NCBI GenBank assembly: GCA_016716705.1
Contig: JADJVF010000006.1
Coordinates: forward strand, 124,001-188,000
DNA: 64,000 bases
Direction of reading: 5' to 3'
From: Holophagales bacterium
GTDB taxonomy: Bacteria; Acidobacteriota; Thermoanaerobaculia; UBA5066
Shown here: piece by piece, positions 25,681 through 34,255 of the stretch
How the letters are laid out: each line of letters opens with the position of its first letter
Numbering within the stretch: position 1 is the first letter of the stretch
Notes under the pieces: generated by a model
The model's database searches: none
Told to the model about the DNA's origin: nothing
Seen by the model: the letters and a program-made list of their open reading frames with translations, nothing else
Program-made: the position numbers and the translations under genes

Positions 25681-26298
25681 GTGATTCGCGCGTTCGTCGC
25701 GGTCCCCGTCGAGGACCCTGTCGTGAGGCGCCGGCTCGCCGGGGCGCGGAGCCTCGTTCCGCCCCTGCGCGGCCTCCGGTGGGTCCCGGAGCCCCAGCTC
25801 CACTTCACGCTCAAGTTCCTCGGGGAGATCGAGGACGGCCGCGTCGAGGCGGCGAAGGCGGCGACCCTTGCGGCCGCTGCGACCTCAGCCACCGCGGGGG
25901 CCGCTGCCCGGAGAGGGAGACCCGCCGGAGAGTTCCGGCTCGCCCTCGAGGGGCTCGGCGCCTTTCCTCCTCAGGGGCCGGCGAGGGTCCTCTGGGCTGG
26001 CTGCGGCGAGGGGGCGGAGGCGTTGGCGGCTGTCGGCGGGGCCGTGGAGGAAGCCTTCGTCGCGGAAGGGTTTCCCCGGGAGGGACGTCCCTTCTCGCCC
26101 CACCTGACGCTCGCGCGCGTGAAGGAGCCCGAGGCCGGGCGGCGCCTGGCGCGGGTCCTGCCGACCATCCCGCCGGAGCCGTTCGGGGTCGTCGCCGTCT
26201 CCTGGCTGGTGCTCTACCGGAGCGAGCTGACGCCGCGGGGAGCCGAACACGCCGAGCTGCTTCGCGTGGCGATAGAATCCCCTGCTGCATCGCAATAG
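25681..26298 (+). CDS. thpR: 2'-5' RNA ligase / RNA 2',3'-cyclic phosphodiesterase (ThpR family)
   Basis: A 205-residue member of the 2H phosphoesterase fold. The two HxTx motifs are HFTLKFLG (about residues 41-48) and HLTLARVK (about residues 141-148). Such proteins open 2',3'-cyclic phosphate ends of RNA and can ligate tRNA halves in vitro. An Ala/Arg-rich insert (AAATSATAGAAARRG) sits between the motifs. GTG start at the first codon of the block IRAFVAVPVEDP, typical of the family. It is divergent from the M64 gene, with about 45 bases between starts, so both promoters are packed into that gap. Confidence 0.85.
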   Translation: MIRAFVAVPVEDPVVRRRLAGARSLVPPLRGLRWVPEPQLHFTLKFLGEIEDGRVEAAKAATLAAAATSATAGAAARRGRPAGEFRLALEGLGAFPPQGPARVLWAGCGEGAEALAAVGGAVEEAFVAEGFPREGRPFSPHLTLARVKEPEAGRRLARVLPTIPPEPFGVVAVSWLVLYRSELTPRGAEHAELLRVAIESPAASQ

Positions 26299-26331
26299 AG
26301 GCCCTCTCCGGGCCGGAACGAGGAGAGCACG

Positions 26332-27474
26332 ATGATCGACTTCTCCCTGACCGAGGAACAGCAGGCCCTTCAGGAGCTGGCCCGGAAGTTCGCGCGCGAG
26401 GAGATGGCGCCGAAGGCGGCGCACCACGACGAGACGGGCGAGTTCCCGCGCGAGGTCGCGAAGAAGGCGTGGGAGCTCGGGCTGATGAACACCCACGTCC
26501 CGCCCGAGTACGGCGGCATGGGCCTCGGCACGCTCGACGGCTGCATCATCACGGAGGAGCTCGCCTGGGGCTGCACGGGCATCGCGACGGCGATGGAGGC
26601 GAATGCGCTCGCATCGGCTCCGGTCATCGTTGCGGGGAACGAAGAGCAGAAGAAGGAGTTCCTCGGGCGCCTGACGGGCGAGCCGCTCTTCGCCGCCTAC
26701 GCGGTCACCGAACCGGGCGCCGGCTCCGACGTCGCGGGCATTCGGACGAAGGCCCGCAAGGTGGGTGACGAGTACGTCATCGACGGGTCGAAGGCGTGGA
26801 TCACGAACGGGGGCGTCGCGAACTGGTACTTCGTCCTCGCCTACACCGACCCGGAGAAGAAGCACAAGGGAATGTCGGGCTTCATAGTCCCGGCCGACAC
26901 GCCGGGGATCACGGTCGGCAAGAAGGAGTGGAACCTCGGGCAGCGGGCGAGCGACACCCGCGGACTGACGTTCGAAGAAGTGAAGATCCCGGCGAAGTAC
27001 CTTCTGGGCAAGGAAGGGGACGGCTTCCGGATCGCCATGTCGGCGTTCGACCACACCCGGCCACCGGTCGCCTCGGGAGCGGTCGGTCTGGCTCAGCGGG
27101 CGATGGACGAGGCGATCAAGTACGCCAAGGAGCGGAAGACGTTCGGCCTGCCGATCGCGGCCTACCAGTCGATCAGCTTCATGATCGCCGACATGGCGAT
27201 GCAGATCGAGGCGGGGCGCCACCTCGTGAGGCTCGCCGCGTGGGCGATCGACAACGGGAAGCGGAACACGAAGTTCGCCGCGATGGCCAAGGCGTTCTGC
27301 GCCGACATGGCGATGAAGGTCGCGACGGATGCCGTCCAGGTTCACGGGGGCTACGGCTACTCGCACGAGTACCCCGTCGAGAAGCTGATGCGCGACGCCA
27401 AGATCTACCAGATCTACGAGGGGACGAGCCAGATCCAGCGGCTGATCATCTGCAAGGAGATCTTCGAGCGCTGA
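26332..27474 (+). CDS. Acyl-CoA dehydrogenase
   Basis: A 380-residue FAD enzyme that makes the first double bond in an acyl-CoA. Blocks in order: FSLTEEQQALQELARKFARE, FAAYAVTEPGAGSDVAG (flavin loop), GSKAWITNGGVANWYFV, RTFGLPIAAYQSISF-type helix, QVHGGYGYSHEYPVEKLMRDAK and IYEGTSQIQR, where the Glu is the catalytic base at the place seen in short/medium-chain enzymes. Chain length preference cannot be read from this. ATG with GAGGAGAGCACG upstream. The next gene, a malonyl-CoA-synthetase-like protein, begins inside its stop codon, so the two form an operon. Confidence 0.92.
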   Translation: MIDFSLTEEQQALQELARKFAREEMAPKAAHHDETGEFPREVAKKAWELGLMNTHVPPEYGGMGLGTLDGCIITEELAWGCTGIATAMEANALASAPVIVAGNEEQKKEFLGRLTGEPLFAAYAVTEPGAGSDVAGIRTKARKVGDEYVIDGSKAWITNGGVANWYFVLAYTDPEKKHKGMSGFIVPADTPGITVGKKEWNLGQRASDTRGLTFEEVKIPAKYLLGKEGDGFRIAMSAFDHTRPPVASGAVGLAQRAMDEAIKYAKERKTFGLPIAAYQSISFMIADMAMQIEAGRHLVRLAAWAIDNGKRNTKFAAMAKAFCADMAMKVATDAVQVHGGYGYSHEYPVEKLMRDAKIYQIYEGTSQIQRLIICKEIFER

Positions 27475-28976
27475 CGCTCTTCGAGCGCCTCGCCCGGCAC
27501 GCGGAGAGGGTCGCCGTCGTCGACGCAGGGTCGCGGACGACGCACGGCGACCTGCTCTCCTCGGCGGACCGGATCGCCGCGGCGCTTCTCGCCGGCCGGG
27601 GGGCGCTCGAGGAGGAGCGCGTCGGGATCCTCGCTTCTCCGGGCGCGCCGTTCGTCGCGGCTCTCCTCGGCGTCTGGCGCGCCGGGGGCGTCGCGGTGCC
27701 GCTCGCCCTCGCGCACCCGCCCGCAGAACACGCGCACGTCCTCGACGACGCGGGAGTGACGTACGCCCTCGTCGATGCTCTGAACGCGTCGCGGCTCGCA
27801 ACGCCGGCGGCCCAGCGGGGAATCCGGCTCCACTCCCTCGAGGGGGCGGCGGCGGGCGGCGGGCCCGGGCCGCGTCGTCCGTGGCCGGACCTCGAGGCGG
27901 GAGGCCGAGCGCTCGTTCTCTACACGAGCGGGACGACGGGAAAGCCGAAGGGGGCCGTCCACACGCACGGGAGCCTGGCGGCGCAGGTCGCTTCTCTCTC
28001 CCAGGCCTGGGGCTGGAGCGCCGCGGACGTGATCCCCAACGTCCTGCCGCTCCATCACACGCACGGCCTCGTGAACGTGACGCTCTGCGCGATCGCGAAC
28101 GGGGCCTGCGTCGAAATGCCTGCGGGGTTCGACGCGGAGGCCTGCTGGCGGCGGCTCGAGGAGGGTGGTCTCACGGTCTTCATGGGGGTGCCCACGGTCT
28201 ACGCGAAGCTCGCTGCGGCGTGGGCCGTCGCGGATCACGCGACGCGCGTCCGCCGGAGCGGAGCCTGCCGGCGGCTGCGGCTCATGGTCTCGGGTTCCGC
28301 CGCGCTCCCCGTTCCGCTCTTTTCCCGGTGGGAGGAGCTCTCGGGGCACCGCCTCCTCGAACGGTACGGCATGACGGAGATCGGAATGGCGCTCTCGAAT
28401 CCCCTGCGAGGCGATCGGGTCCCGGGAACGGTCGGCTCGGAACTGCCGGGAGTCCGGGTGCAACTCGTCGACGAGGAGGGCGAGGAGTGCCCCGACGGGC
28501 TGCCGGGCGGGCTTCGGGTGAGCGGGCCGACGCTCTTCCGCGAATACCACGGCCGGCCGGAGGAGACGGCGAAGTCCTTCGCCGACGGCTGGTTCCTCAC
28601 CGGCGACGTCGCCGTGCGCGAGCGCGGGTCCTTCCGGATCCTCGGCCGCGCCTCGATGGACATCCTCAAGTCGGGCGGCTACAAGCTCTCGGCACTCGAG
28701 ATCGAGGACGCCCTCCGGCTCCACCCGGCGATTCGCGACGTGGCGGTCGTCGGCCTGCCCGACGAGGAGTGGGGGGAGCGGGTCGCGGCGGCGATCGTCG
28801 CCGAGGGGGAGCCCCCGACGCTGGAGGCCCTGCGCGCCTGGGCGCGCGACCGCCTCGCGCCGTACAAGGTCCCTTCGCGGCTCGTCGTCGTCGACGACCT
28901 CCCGCGGAACGCGATGGGGAAGGTGACGAAGCCTGCCGTGAAGGCGCTTTTCGAACTTGGAGCCCACCGCCGCTAG
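27471..28976 (+). CDS. matB: Malonyl-CoA synthetase-like acyl-CoA ligase (MatB/ACSF3 family), apparent CTG start
   Basis: A 501-residue ANL-superfamily ligase. The ATP loop is YTSGTTGKPKGAVHTHG. VLPLHHTHGLVN, GVPTVYAKLAAAW, LMVSGSAALPVPLFSRW, RYGMTEIGMALSNP and the C-terminal SGGYKLSALEIEDAL and PRNAMGKVTK blocks match the MatB/ACSF3 branch, which activates malonate or methylmalonate. The frame beginning LTLFERLARHAERVAVVD has no ATG, GTG or TTG near its natural start. The fitting start is CTG at 27471, overlapping the TGA of the dehydrogenase gene (CTGA). Starts further upstream would lie deep inside that gene. With the dehydrogenase it may process short acyl- or dicarboxyl-CoAs. Confidence 0.85.
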   Translation: MTLFERLARHAERVAVVDAGSRTTHGDLLSSADRIAAALLAGRGALEEERVGILASPGAPFVAALLGVWRAGGVAVPLALAHPPAEHAHVLDDAGVTYALVDALNASRLATPAAQRGIRLHSLEGAAAGGGPGPRRPWPDLEAGGRALVLYTSGTTGKPKGAVHTHGSLAAQVASLSQAWGWSAADVIPNVLPLHHTHGLVNVTLCAIANGACVEMPAGFDAEACWRRLEEGGLTVFMGVPTVYAKLAAAWAVADHATRVRRSGACRRLRLMVSGSAALPVPLFSRWEELSGHRLLERYGMTEIGMALSNPLRGDRVPGTVGSELPGVRVQLVDEEGEECPDGLPGGLRVSGPTLFREYHGRPEETAKSFADGWFLTGDVAVRERGSFRILGRASMDILKSGGYKLSALEIEDALRLHPAIRDVAVVGLPDEEWGERVAAAIVAEGEPPTLEALRAWARDRLAPYKVPSRLVVVDDLPRNAMGKVTKPAVKALFELGAHRR

Positions 28977-28990
28977 AATCCGGGAGAGTC

Positions 28991-30607
28991 ATGCCTTTCC
29001 TCGTTCGAAATGCGGTCGGAGGCGCTCCGGAGGAGCGCCTCCCCCTGAAGCCCGGCGGCAACTCCATCGGCCGCTCGCGCGAGAACGACGTCGTTCTCCA
29101 CGACGCGAGCCTGTCCCGCTTCCACGCCCGGATCGACGTGGAGGACGGAGGCTCGAGCGTCCTCGACCTCGGGAGCCGGAACGGGACGTTCGTCGGCGGG
29201 CTCCGGGTCCTGCAGTGCCGCCTGAAACACGGCGACGCCGTTCAGCTCGGGGAGCTCTCGCTCCGCTTCGAGGAGGAGCGGAGGCCGGTCCGCCCGAGCT
29301 TCTCCTCGCCCGAGCTGACGCTCCACGCGCTGATCGGCGCGGGGGCCGAGATCGACAAGACGTCGGCCATCCAGCTCCGCGGGGCGCTGCCGATGCAGCG
29401 CTCCGAGGCGAAGCTGAAGATCCTGCTGACGATCAGCCAGATCCTCTCCTCGCCCGAGCCGGTCGACACCGTCCTGCCGCGCATCGTCGACCTCCTCCTG
29501 CAGATTCTCGACGTCCACCGCGCCGCGCTTCTCCTCGTGGAAGAGGGCTCGCCGGAGCCGGTCGCCAAGGTCGTCCGGTCGCGGAAGGCGATGTCCGAGA
29601 ACGACTCGTTCTTCAGCCGGAGCATCGTGAGGCACGTCTTCGAGAGGGGCGAGGGGCTCGTCAGCGACGACGCTCTCGTCGACCCGCGCTTCGCCGGGTC
29701 GGCGACGATCGCGGGGGAGTTCATCCGCTCCTCGATGGCGGCGCCGCTGAAAGTCGCCGACCGGATCCTCGGCGTCCTCTACGTCGACCACCGGTCCATT
29801 CCAAACCGCTACGGCCCGGAGGACCTCGAGTTCCTCGGCGCCTTCGGAAGCCAGGCGGCGCAGGCCATCGAGAATGCGCGGCTCACGGGCAAGCTCCAGG
29901 AAGAGGCGGTGCGGCGGTCGAGCCTCCTTCGGTTCTTCCCCCCGTCCGTCGTCGGGCCGCTCATGGGCTCGGCCGACTTCGGGGCCCAGGTGCGCGACGC
30001 CGACGTGACGGTCCTGTTCTCTGACATCAGCGGTTTCACGGCGATGTCCTCGAAGCTCGCCCCGCGCGAGGTCGTCGACCTCCTGAACCGCTATTTCCCG
30101 GTGATGGCCGAGATCGTCTTCCGGCACGAGGGGACGCTCGAGAAGTACATCGGCGACGCGCTCATGGCGATCTGGGGAGTCCCGACGCCCCACGACGACG
30201 ACGCCGACCGGGCGCTCGCGGCCGCCCTCGAGATGCGCAGCGCCCTCGCGAAGCTGAACGCGACCTGGGGAGAGGACCGCCGGCTGGAGATCCACGTCGG
30301 CCTGAACTCGGGGCCCGTCGCGTTCGGGAACATCGGTTCGCCGGACTACGTCCAGTTCGCGGCGATCGGCGACACGACGAACGTCTCGGCGCGGGTCTGC
30401 ACGGCGGCGCAGGAGGGCGAGGTCCTGATCTCGGAGGCGACACGCCGGCGGCTCAAGACGGGGCGGTTCACCCTCGAGGCGCTTCCGCCCGTTGCCGTCA
30501 AGGGCAAGGTGGAGCCGCTCTTCCTCCACCGGGCGCGGTGGGCGGCCCTGGAGGAGACGGTCGGCGTGGAGCGATCCCTTCCCCCGGTGACTCCGCCCCG
30601 GCCCTGA
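28991..30607 (+). CDS. FHA-GAF-class III adenylate/guanylate cyclase
   Basis: A 538-residue soluble signalling protein. Residues 1-90 are a forkhead-associated domain (GGNSIGRSRENDVVLHDASL, LDLGSRNGTFVGG) that binds phosphothreonine. Residues about 135-300 are a GAF domain (ILDVHRAALLLVEEGSPEP, SSMAAPLKVADRILGVLYVD). A catalytic class III cyclase domain follows: VTVLFSDISGFTAMS with the metal Asp, KYIGDALMAIWGVP, and AAIGDTTNVSARV. It would turn ATP (or GTP) into a cyclic nucleotide in response to phosphorylation or ligand binding. The base-choosing residues cannot be fixed by eye. ATG 14 bases after the malonyl-CoA synthetase gene. Confidence 0.9.
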   Translation: MPFLVRNAVGGAPEERLPLKPGGNSIGRSRENDVVLHDASLSRFHARIDVEDGGSSVLDLGSRNGTFVGGLRVLQCRLKHGDAVQLGELSLRFEEERRPVRPSFSSPELTLHALIGAGAEIDKTSAIQLRGALPMQRSEAKLKILLTISQILSSPEPVDTVLPRIVDLLLQILDVHRAALLLVEEGSPEPVAKVVRSRKAMSENDSFFSRSIVRHVFERGEGLVSDDALVDPRFAGSATIAGEFIRSSMAAPLKVADRILGVLYVDHRSIPNRYGPEDLEFLGAFGSQAAQAIENARLTGKLQEEAVRRSSLLRFFPPSVVGPLMGSADFGAQVRDADVTVLFSDISGFTAMSSKLAPREVVDLLNRYFPVMAEIVFRHEGTLEKYIGDALMAIWGVPTPHDDDADRALAAALEMRSALAKLNATWGEDRRLEIHVGLNSGPVAFGNIGSPDYVQFAAIGDTTNVSARVCTAAQEGEVLISEATRRRLKTGRFTLEALPPVAVKGKVEPLFLHRARWAALEETVGVERSLPPVTPPRP

Positions 30608-30656
30608 GGTCGCACGGCAAGGACGGGGCGGGGCTCTCTCCCGGGACGCGGACCGG

Positions 30657-31765
<1,109 letters not shown>

Positions 31766-31809
31766 TTCGGTCCCTCTGTCCCCGTTCGCTTTCCGGTGTC
31801 GAGCTGCCG

Positions 31810-33147
31810 TCAGGTCAGGTCGAGCGCCCGGTTCAGGTGCTCGATCAGGACGTCCCCGCCCTCGACGCCGACCGAGAGGCGGATGAGCCCGGGGGTGATT
31901 CCCCGCGCGAGCCGGTCCGCCTCCGGGACGACGGCGTGGGTCATCGACGCCGGGTGCTGGATGTAGGTGATGCAGGATCCGAGGGAGACCGCAAGCTCCA
32001 TCGGGGTGTCCTTGCGGCCGAAGTAGTTCATCACCGTCTCGCCGGCGGCGACGCCCCCCTTCACCTCGAACGTCAGGATCGCCCCGCCGCAGCGCATCTG
32101 CCGCCGGACCAGGTCGGCCTGGGGAAAGTCGGGGAGGCCGGGGTAGGCGACCGCGGCGACCTTCGGGTGGGTCGAGAGGAACCGGGCGATCTGAAGCGCG
32201 GTCTCGCTCTGCTGCGCCTCGCGCGGGGCGAGGCTCTGGATCGTCATCCCGTTCAGCCACGAGTCGAAGGGCGACGGCGTGGCGCCGATGTCCTTGTACC
32301 AGGGGAAGAAGTCCGTTCGCATGAACCGGAACGGGCCGAGGAGCGCGCCGCCGATCGACGTCGAATGGCCGTTCACGAACTTCGTCAGCGAATGCATGAC
32401 GAGGTCGGCCCCGAGGCGGAACGGCTGCTGGAGGTAGGGCGAGCAGAACGTGTTGTCGACGACGAGGAGGATTCCCCGCGGCTCGGTGAGGCGCGAGATC
32501 GCCTCGATGTCGGCGATCCGCAGGGTCGGGTTCTCGGGCGACTCGAGGAAGATCATCGCGACGTTCGGGTGCGCGTCGAGCGCCGCCTCGACGGCCGCCA
32601 CGTTTCCCATGTCGCAGAAGACCGCCTCGACGCCGAACTTCCCGAGGCCGCGGAAGAGGCTGTCCGTGCAGCCGTAGACGTTCCCGGCCAGGATGGCGTC
32701 TCCCGAGCGGCAGACCGAGAGCGCGAGCGTCGAGATCGCCCCCATTCCCGACCCGAAGATGAGCGCGCCGATCGTCGGCTCCTTCTCGTCCACGGCGAGC
32801 GCCTTCTCGATGACGTGGTGCGCCTCGAGCTGGAAGAGGACCCTCTCGAGGTACTCGGTCGTCGGGTTGCCGAGCCGGGTGTAGATGCGGGCGTACGGGC
32901 GCTCGCCCCCCTTGGCCATCCCGAGGAAGCGATCGGCGCCGTCGCGGACGTCCTTGAACGCGAACGTGGAGCGCTGGTGGATGACGGGGAGACCGGTCCC
33001 CGCCGCGAGGGTCCGGAAGACCCCCTCGTCGAGCTGCCGGACCTCGTCGCGGACCCAGCGGGTCTTGCGGTCGAGCCACCAGTCCCACCATGCCCAGCGG
33101 GCCGTTCCGAGAGGGGTCTTGGGGGTCGCGCACTCAGCAGTCAGCAT
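31810..33147 (-). CDS. Cys/Met metabolism PLP enzyme (cystathionine gamma-synthase / methionine gamma-lyase family)
   Basis: A 445-residue fold-type I PLP enzyme. YARIYTRLGNPTTEYLE, FGSGMGAISTLAL, LESPENPTLRIADIEAI, VVDNTFCSPYLQQPF and the PLP Lys in HSLTKFVNGHSTSIGGALLG are the usual landmarks. Late in the protein SLGSCITYIQHPASMTH marks the same family. Members make cystathionine, split it, or remove sulfur from methionine, and one cannot tell them apart by eye. An N-terminal extension of about 40 residues with several Trp (RWAWWDWWLDRKTRW) is longer than in E. coli MetB. It lies between pfkA and rsmH on the same strand and may be co-transcribed with the latter. Confidence 0.82.
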   Translation of the reverse strand: MLTAECATPKTPLGTARWAWWDWWLDRKTRWVRDEVRQLDEGVFRTLAAGTGLPVIHQRSTFAFKDVRDGADRFLGMAKGGERPYARIYTRLGNPTTEYLERVLFQLEAHHVIEKALAVDEKEPTIGALIFGSGMGAISTLALSVCRSGDAILAGNVYGCTDSLFRGLGKFGVEAVFCDMGNVAAVEAALDAHPNVAMIFLESPENPTLRIADIEAISRLTEPRGILLVVDNTFCSPYLQQPFRLGADLVMHSLTKFVNGHSTSIGGALLGPFRFMRTDFFPWYKDIGATPSPFDSWLNGMTIQSLAPREAQQSETALQIARFLSTHPKVAAVAYPGLPDFPQADLVRRQMRCGGAILTFEVKGGVAAGETVMNYFGRKDTPMELAVSLGSCITYIQHPASMTHAVVPEADRLARGITPGLIRLSVGVEGGDVLIEHLNRALDLT

Positions 33148-33156
33148 GAGGAGATC

Positions 33157-34227
33157 TTATGACGCGCGGCCGCCGGCCGCCCCCGCGCGGAGAGCCGTTC
33201 GCAGCTTGGCGGGGCGGGAGCGCGGGTTCGACCGGAGCTCCTCGGGACCAGGACGGACGGGCTCGCGGGACCAGTTGGCCCAGATTCCCTCCCGGGAACC
33301 TGCCTGGAACGCCTTCTTCACCAGTCGGTCCTCGCCCGAGTGAAAGGTCAGGATCGCGACGCGTCCGCCAGGTGCGACGCAGGACGGCAACGAGGCCAGG
33401 AATGAGCGGAGCGCTCCGAGCTCGTCGTTCACTTCGATCCGGAGCGCCTGGAACGTCCGCCGCACCGGGTCGTCTCCTGCTTCCTCCCGAATCCGCGCAG
33501 GGAGCGCCGCCAGCGCCCCGCGAACGGTCGCCGCGAGGGCGAGCGTCGTTGTGATCGGCGCGTCAGCCCGAGCGGCGGCGAGGGCGTTGGCGATCTCGTC
33601 GGCGTACGGTTCGTCCGAGTTCTCGCGCAGCAGCGTCGCGAGGCGATCCCGGGAGATCCGGGCGAGGAGGTCGGCGGCGGAGAGGCCTCGCGACGGGTTC
33701 ATCCTCATGTCGAGCGGGCCGTCCGCCTTGAACGTGAAGCCGCGCGCCGGATCGTCGAGCTGCATCGAGGAGACGCCGAGGTCGGCGAGGACGATGTCGA
33801 CGTCGCCGAGGCCCAGGCCTCCGAGGACCTTCGGGAGGCCCGCGAAGCTCGAACGCCGGACGGTCAGGACCTCATCGCCGAAGCCGAGCCCGCGAAGGCG
33901 CGCTTCGGCTTTCGGCAGTTCCAGCGGGTCGGCGTCCAGGCCGATCAGCCGCCCGCCTGGCAGGAGGCGCGGCAGGAGCTCCGCGGCATGGCCTCCGTGC
34001 CCGAGCGTCGCGTCGACGGCGACTCGCCCGGGCGCGGGGACCAGCGCCCCGAGGATCTCCTCGACGAGGATCGGGCGGTGTGACCCGGCGGGTGTTCTTC
34101 CGGACGAGACGACCTTTGCGACGGTCTCGGGGAAGCGGTCCGGGTCGAGCTCCTTGTACTTCTCGTCGAACCGGCGCGGGTTCCGGCCCGGGTAGCGGGG
34201 CCTGCGACGGTGTGGCGTGTCTTCCAC
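33157..34227 (-). CDS. rsmH: 16S rRNA (cytosine-1402-N4)-methyltransferase
   Basis: A 356-residue RsmH (MraW). HRPILVEEILGAL, VDATLGHGGHAAELL (SAM site), LADLGVSSMQLDDPARGFTF, PLDMRMNPSRGLSA, RTFQALRIEVNDELG and AILTFHSGEDRLVKKAF are all diagnostic. It methylates C1402 in the decoding centre of the small ribosomal subunit. An N-terminal piece (RRRPRYPGRNPRRFDEKYKEL) is an extension seen in some phyla. The GTG at 34227 includes it. It is not in a division/cell-wall cluster: mraZ, ftsL and ftsI are not nearby. A PLP enzyme follows 9 bases downstream. Confidence 0.93.
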   Translation of the reverse strand: MEDTPHRRRPRYPGRNPRRFDEKYKELDPDRFPETVAKVVSSGRTPAGSHRPILVEEILGALVPAPGRVAVDATLGHGGHAAELLPRLLPGGRLIGLDADPLELPKAEARLRGLGFGDEVLTVRRSSFAGLPKVLGGLGLGDVDIVLADLGVSSMQLDDPARGFTFKADGPLDMRMNPSRGLSAADLLARISRDRLATLLRENSDEPYADEIANALAAARADAPITTTLALAATVRGALAALPARIREEAGDDPVRRTFQALRIEVNDELGALRSFLASLPSCVAPGGRVAILTFHSGEDRLVKKAFQAGSREGIWANWSREPVRPGPEELRSNPRSRPAKLRTALRAGAAGGRAS

Positions 34228-34255
34228 GGGGCTGGTCGTGCGGCGAGCGCTCCGC

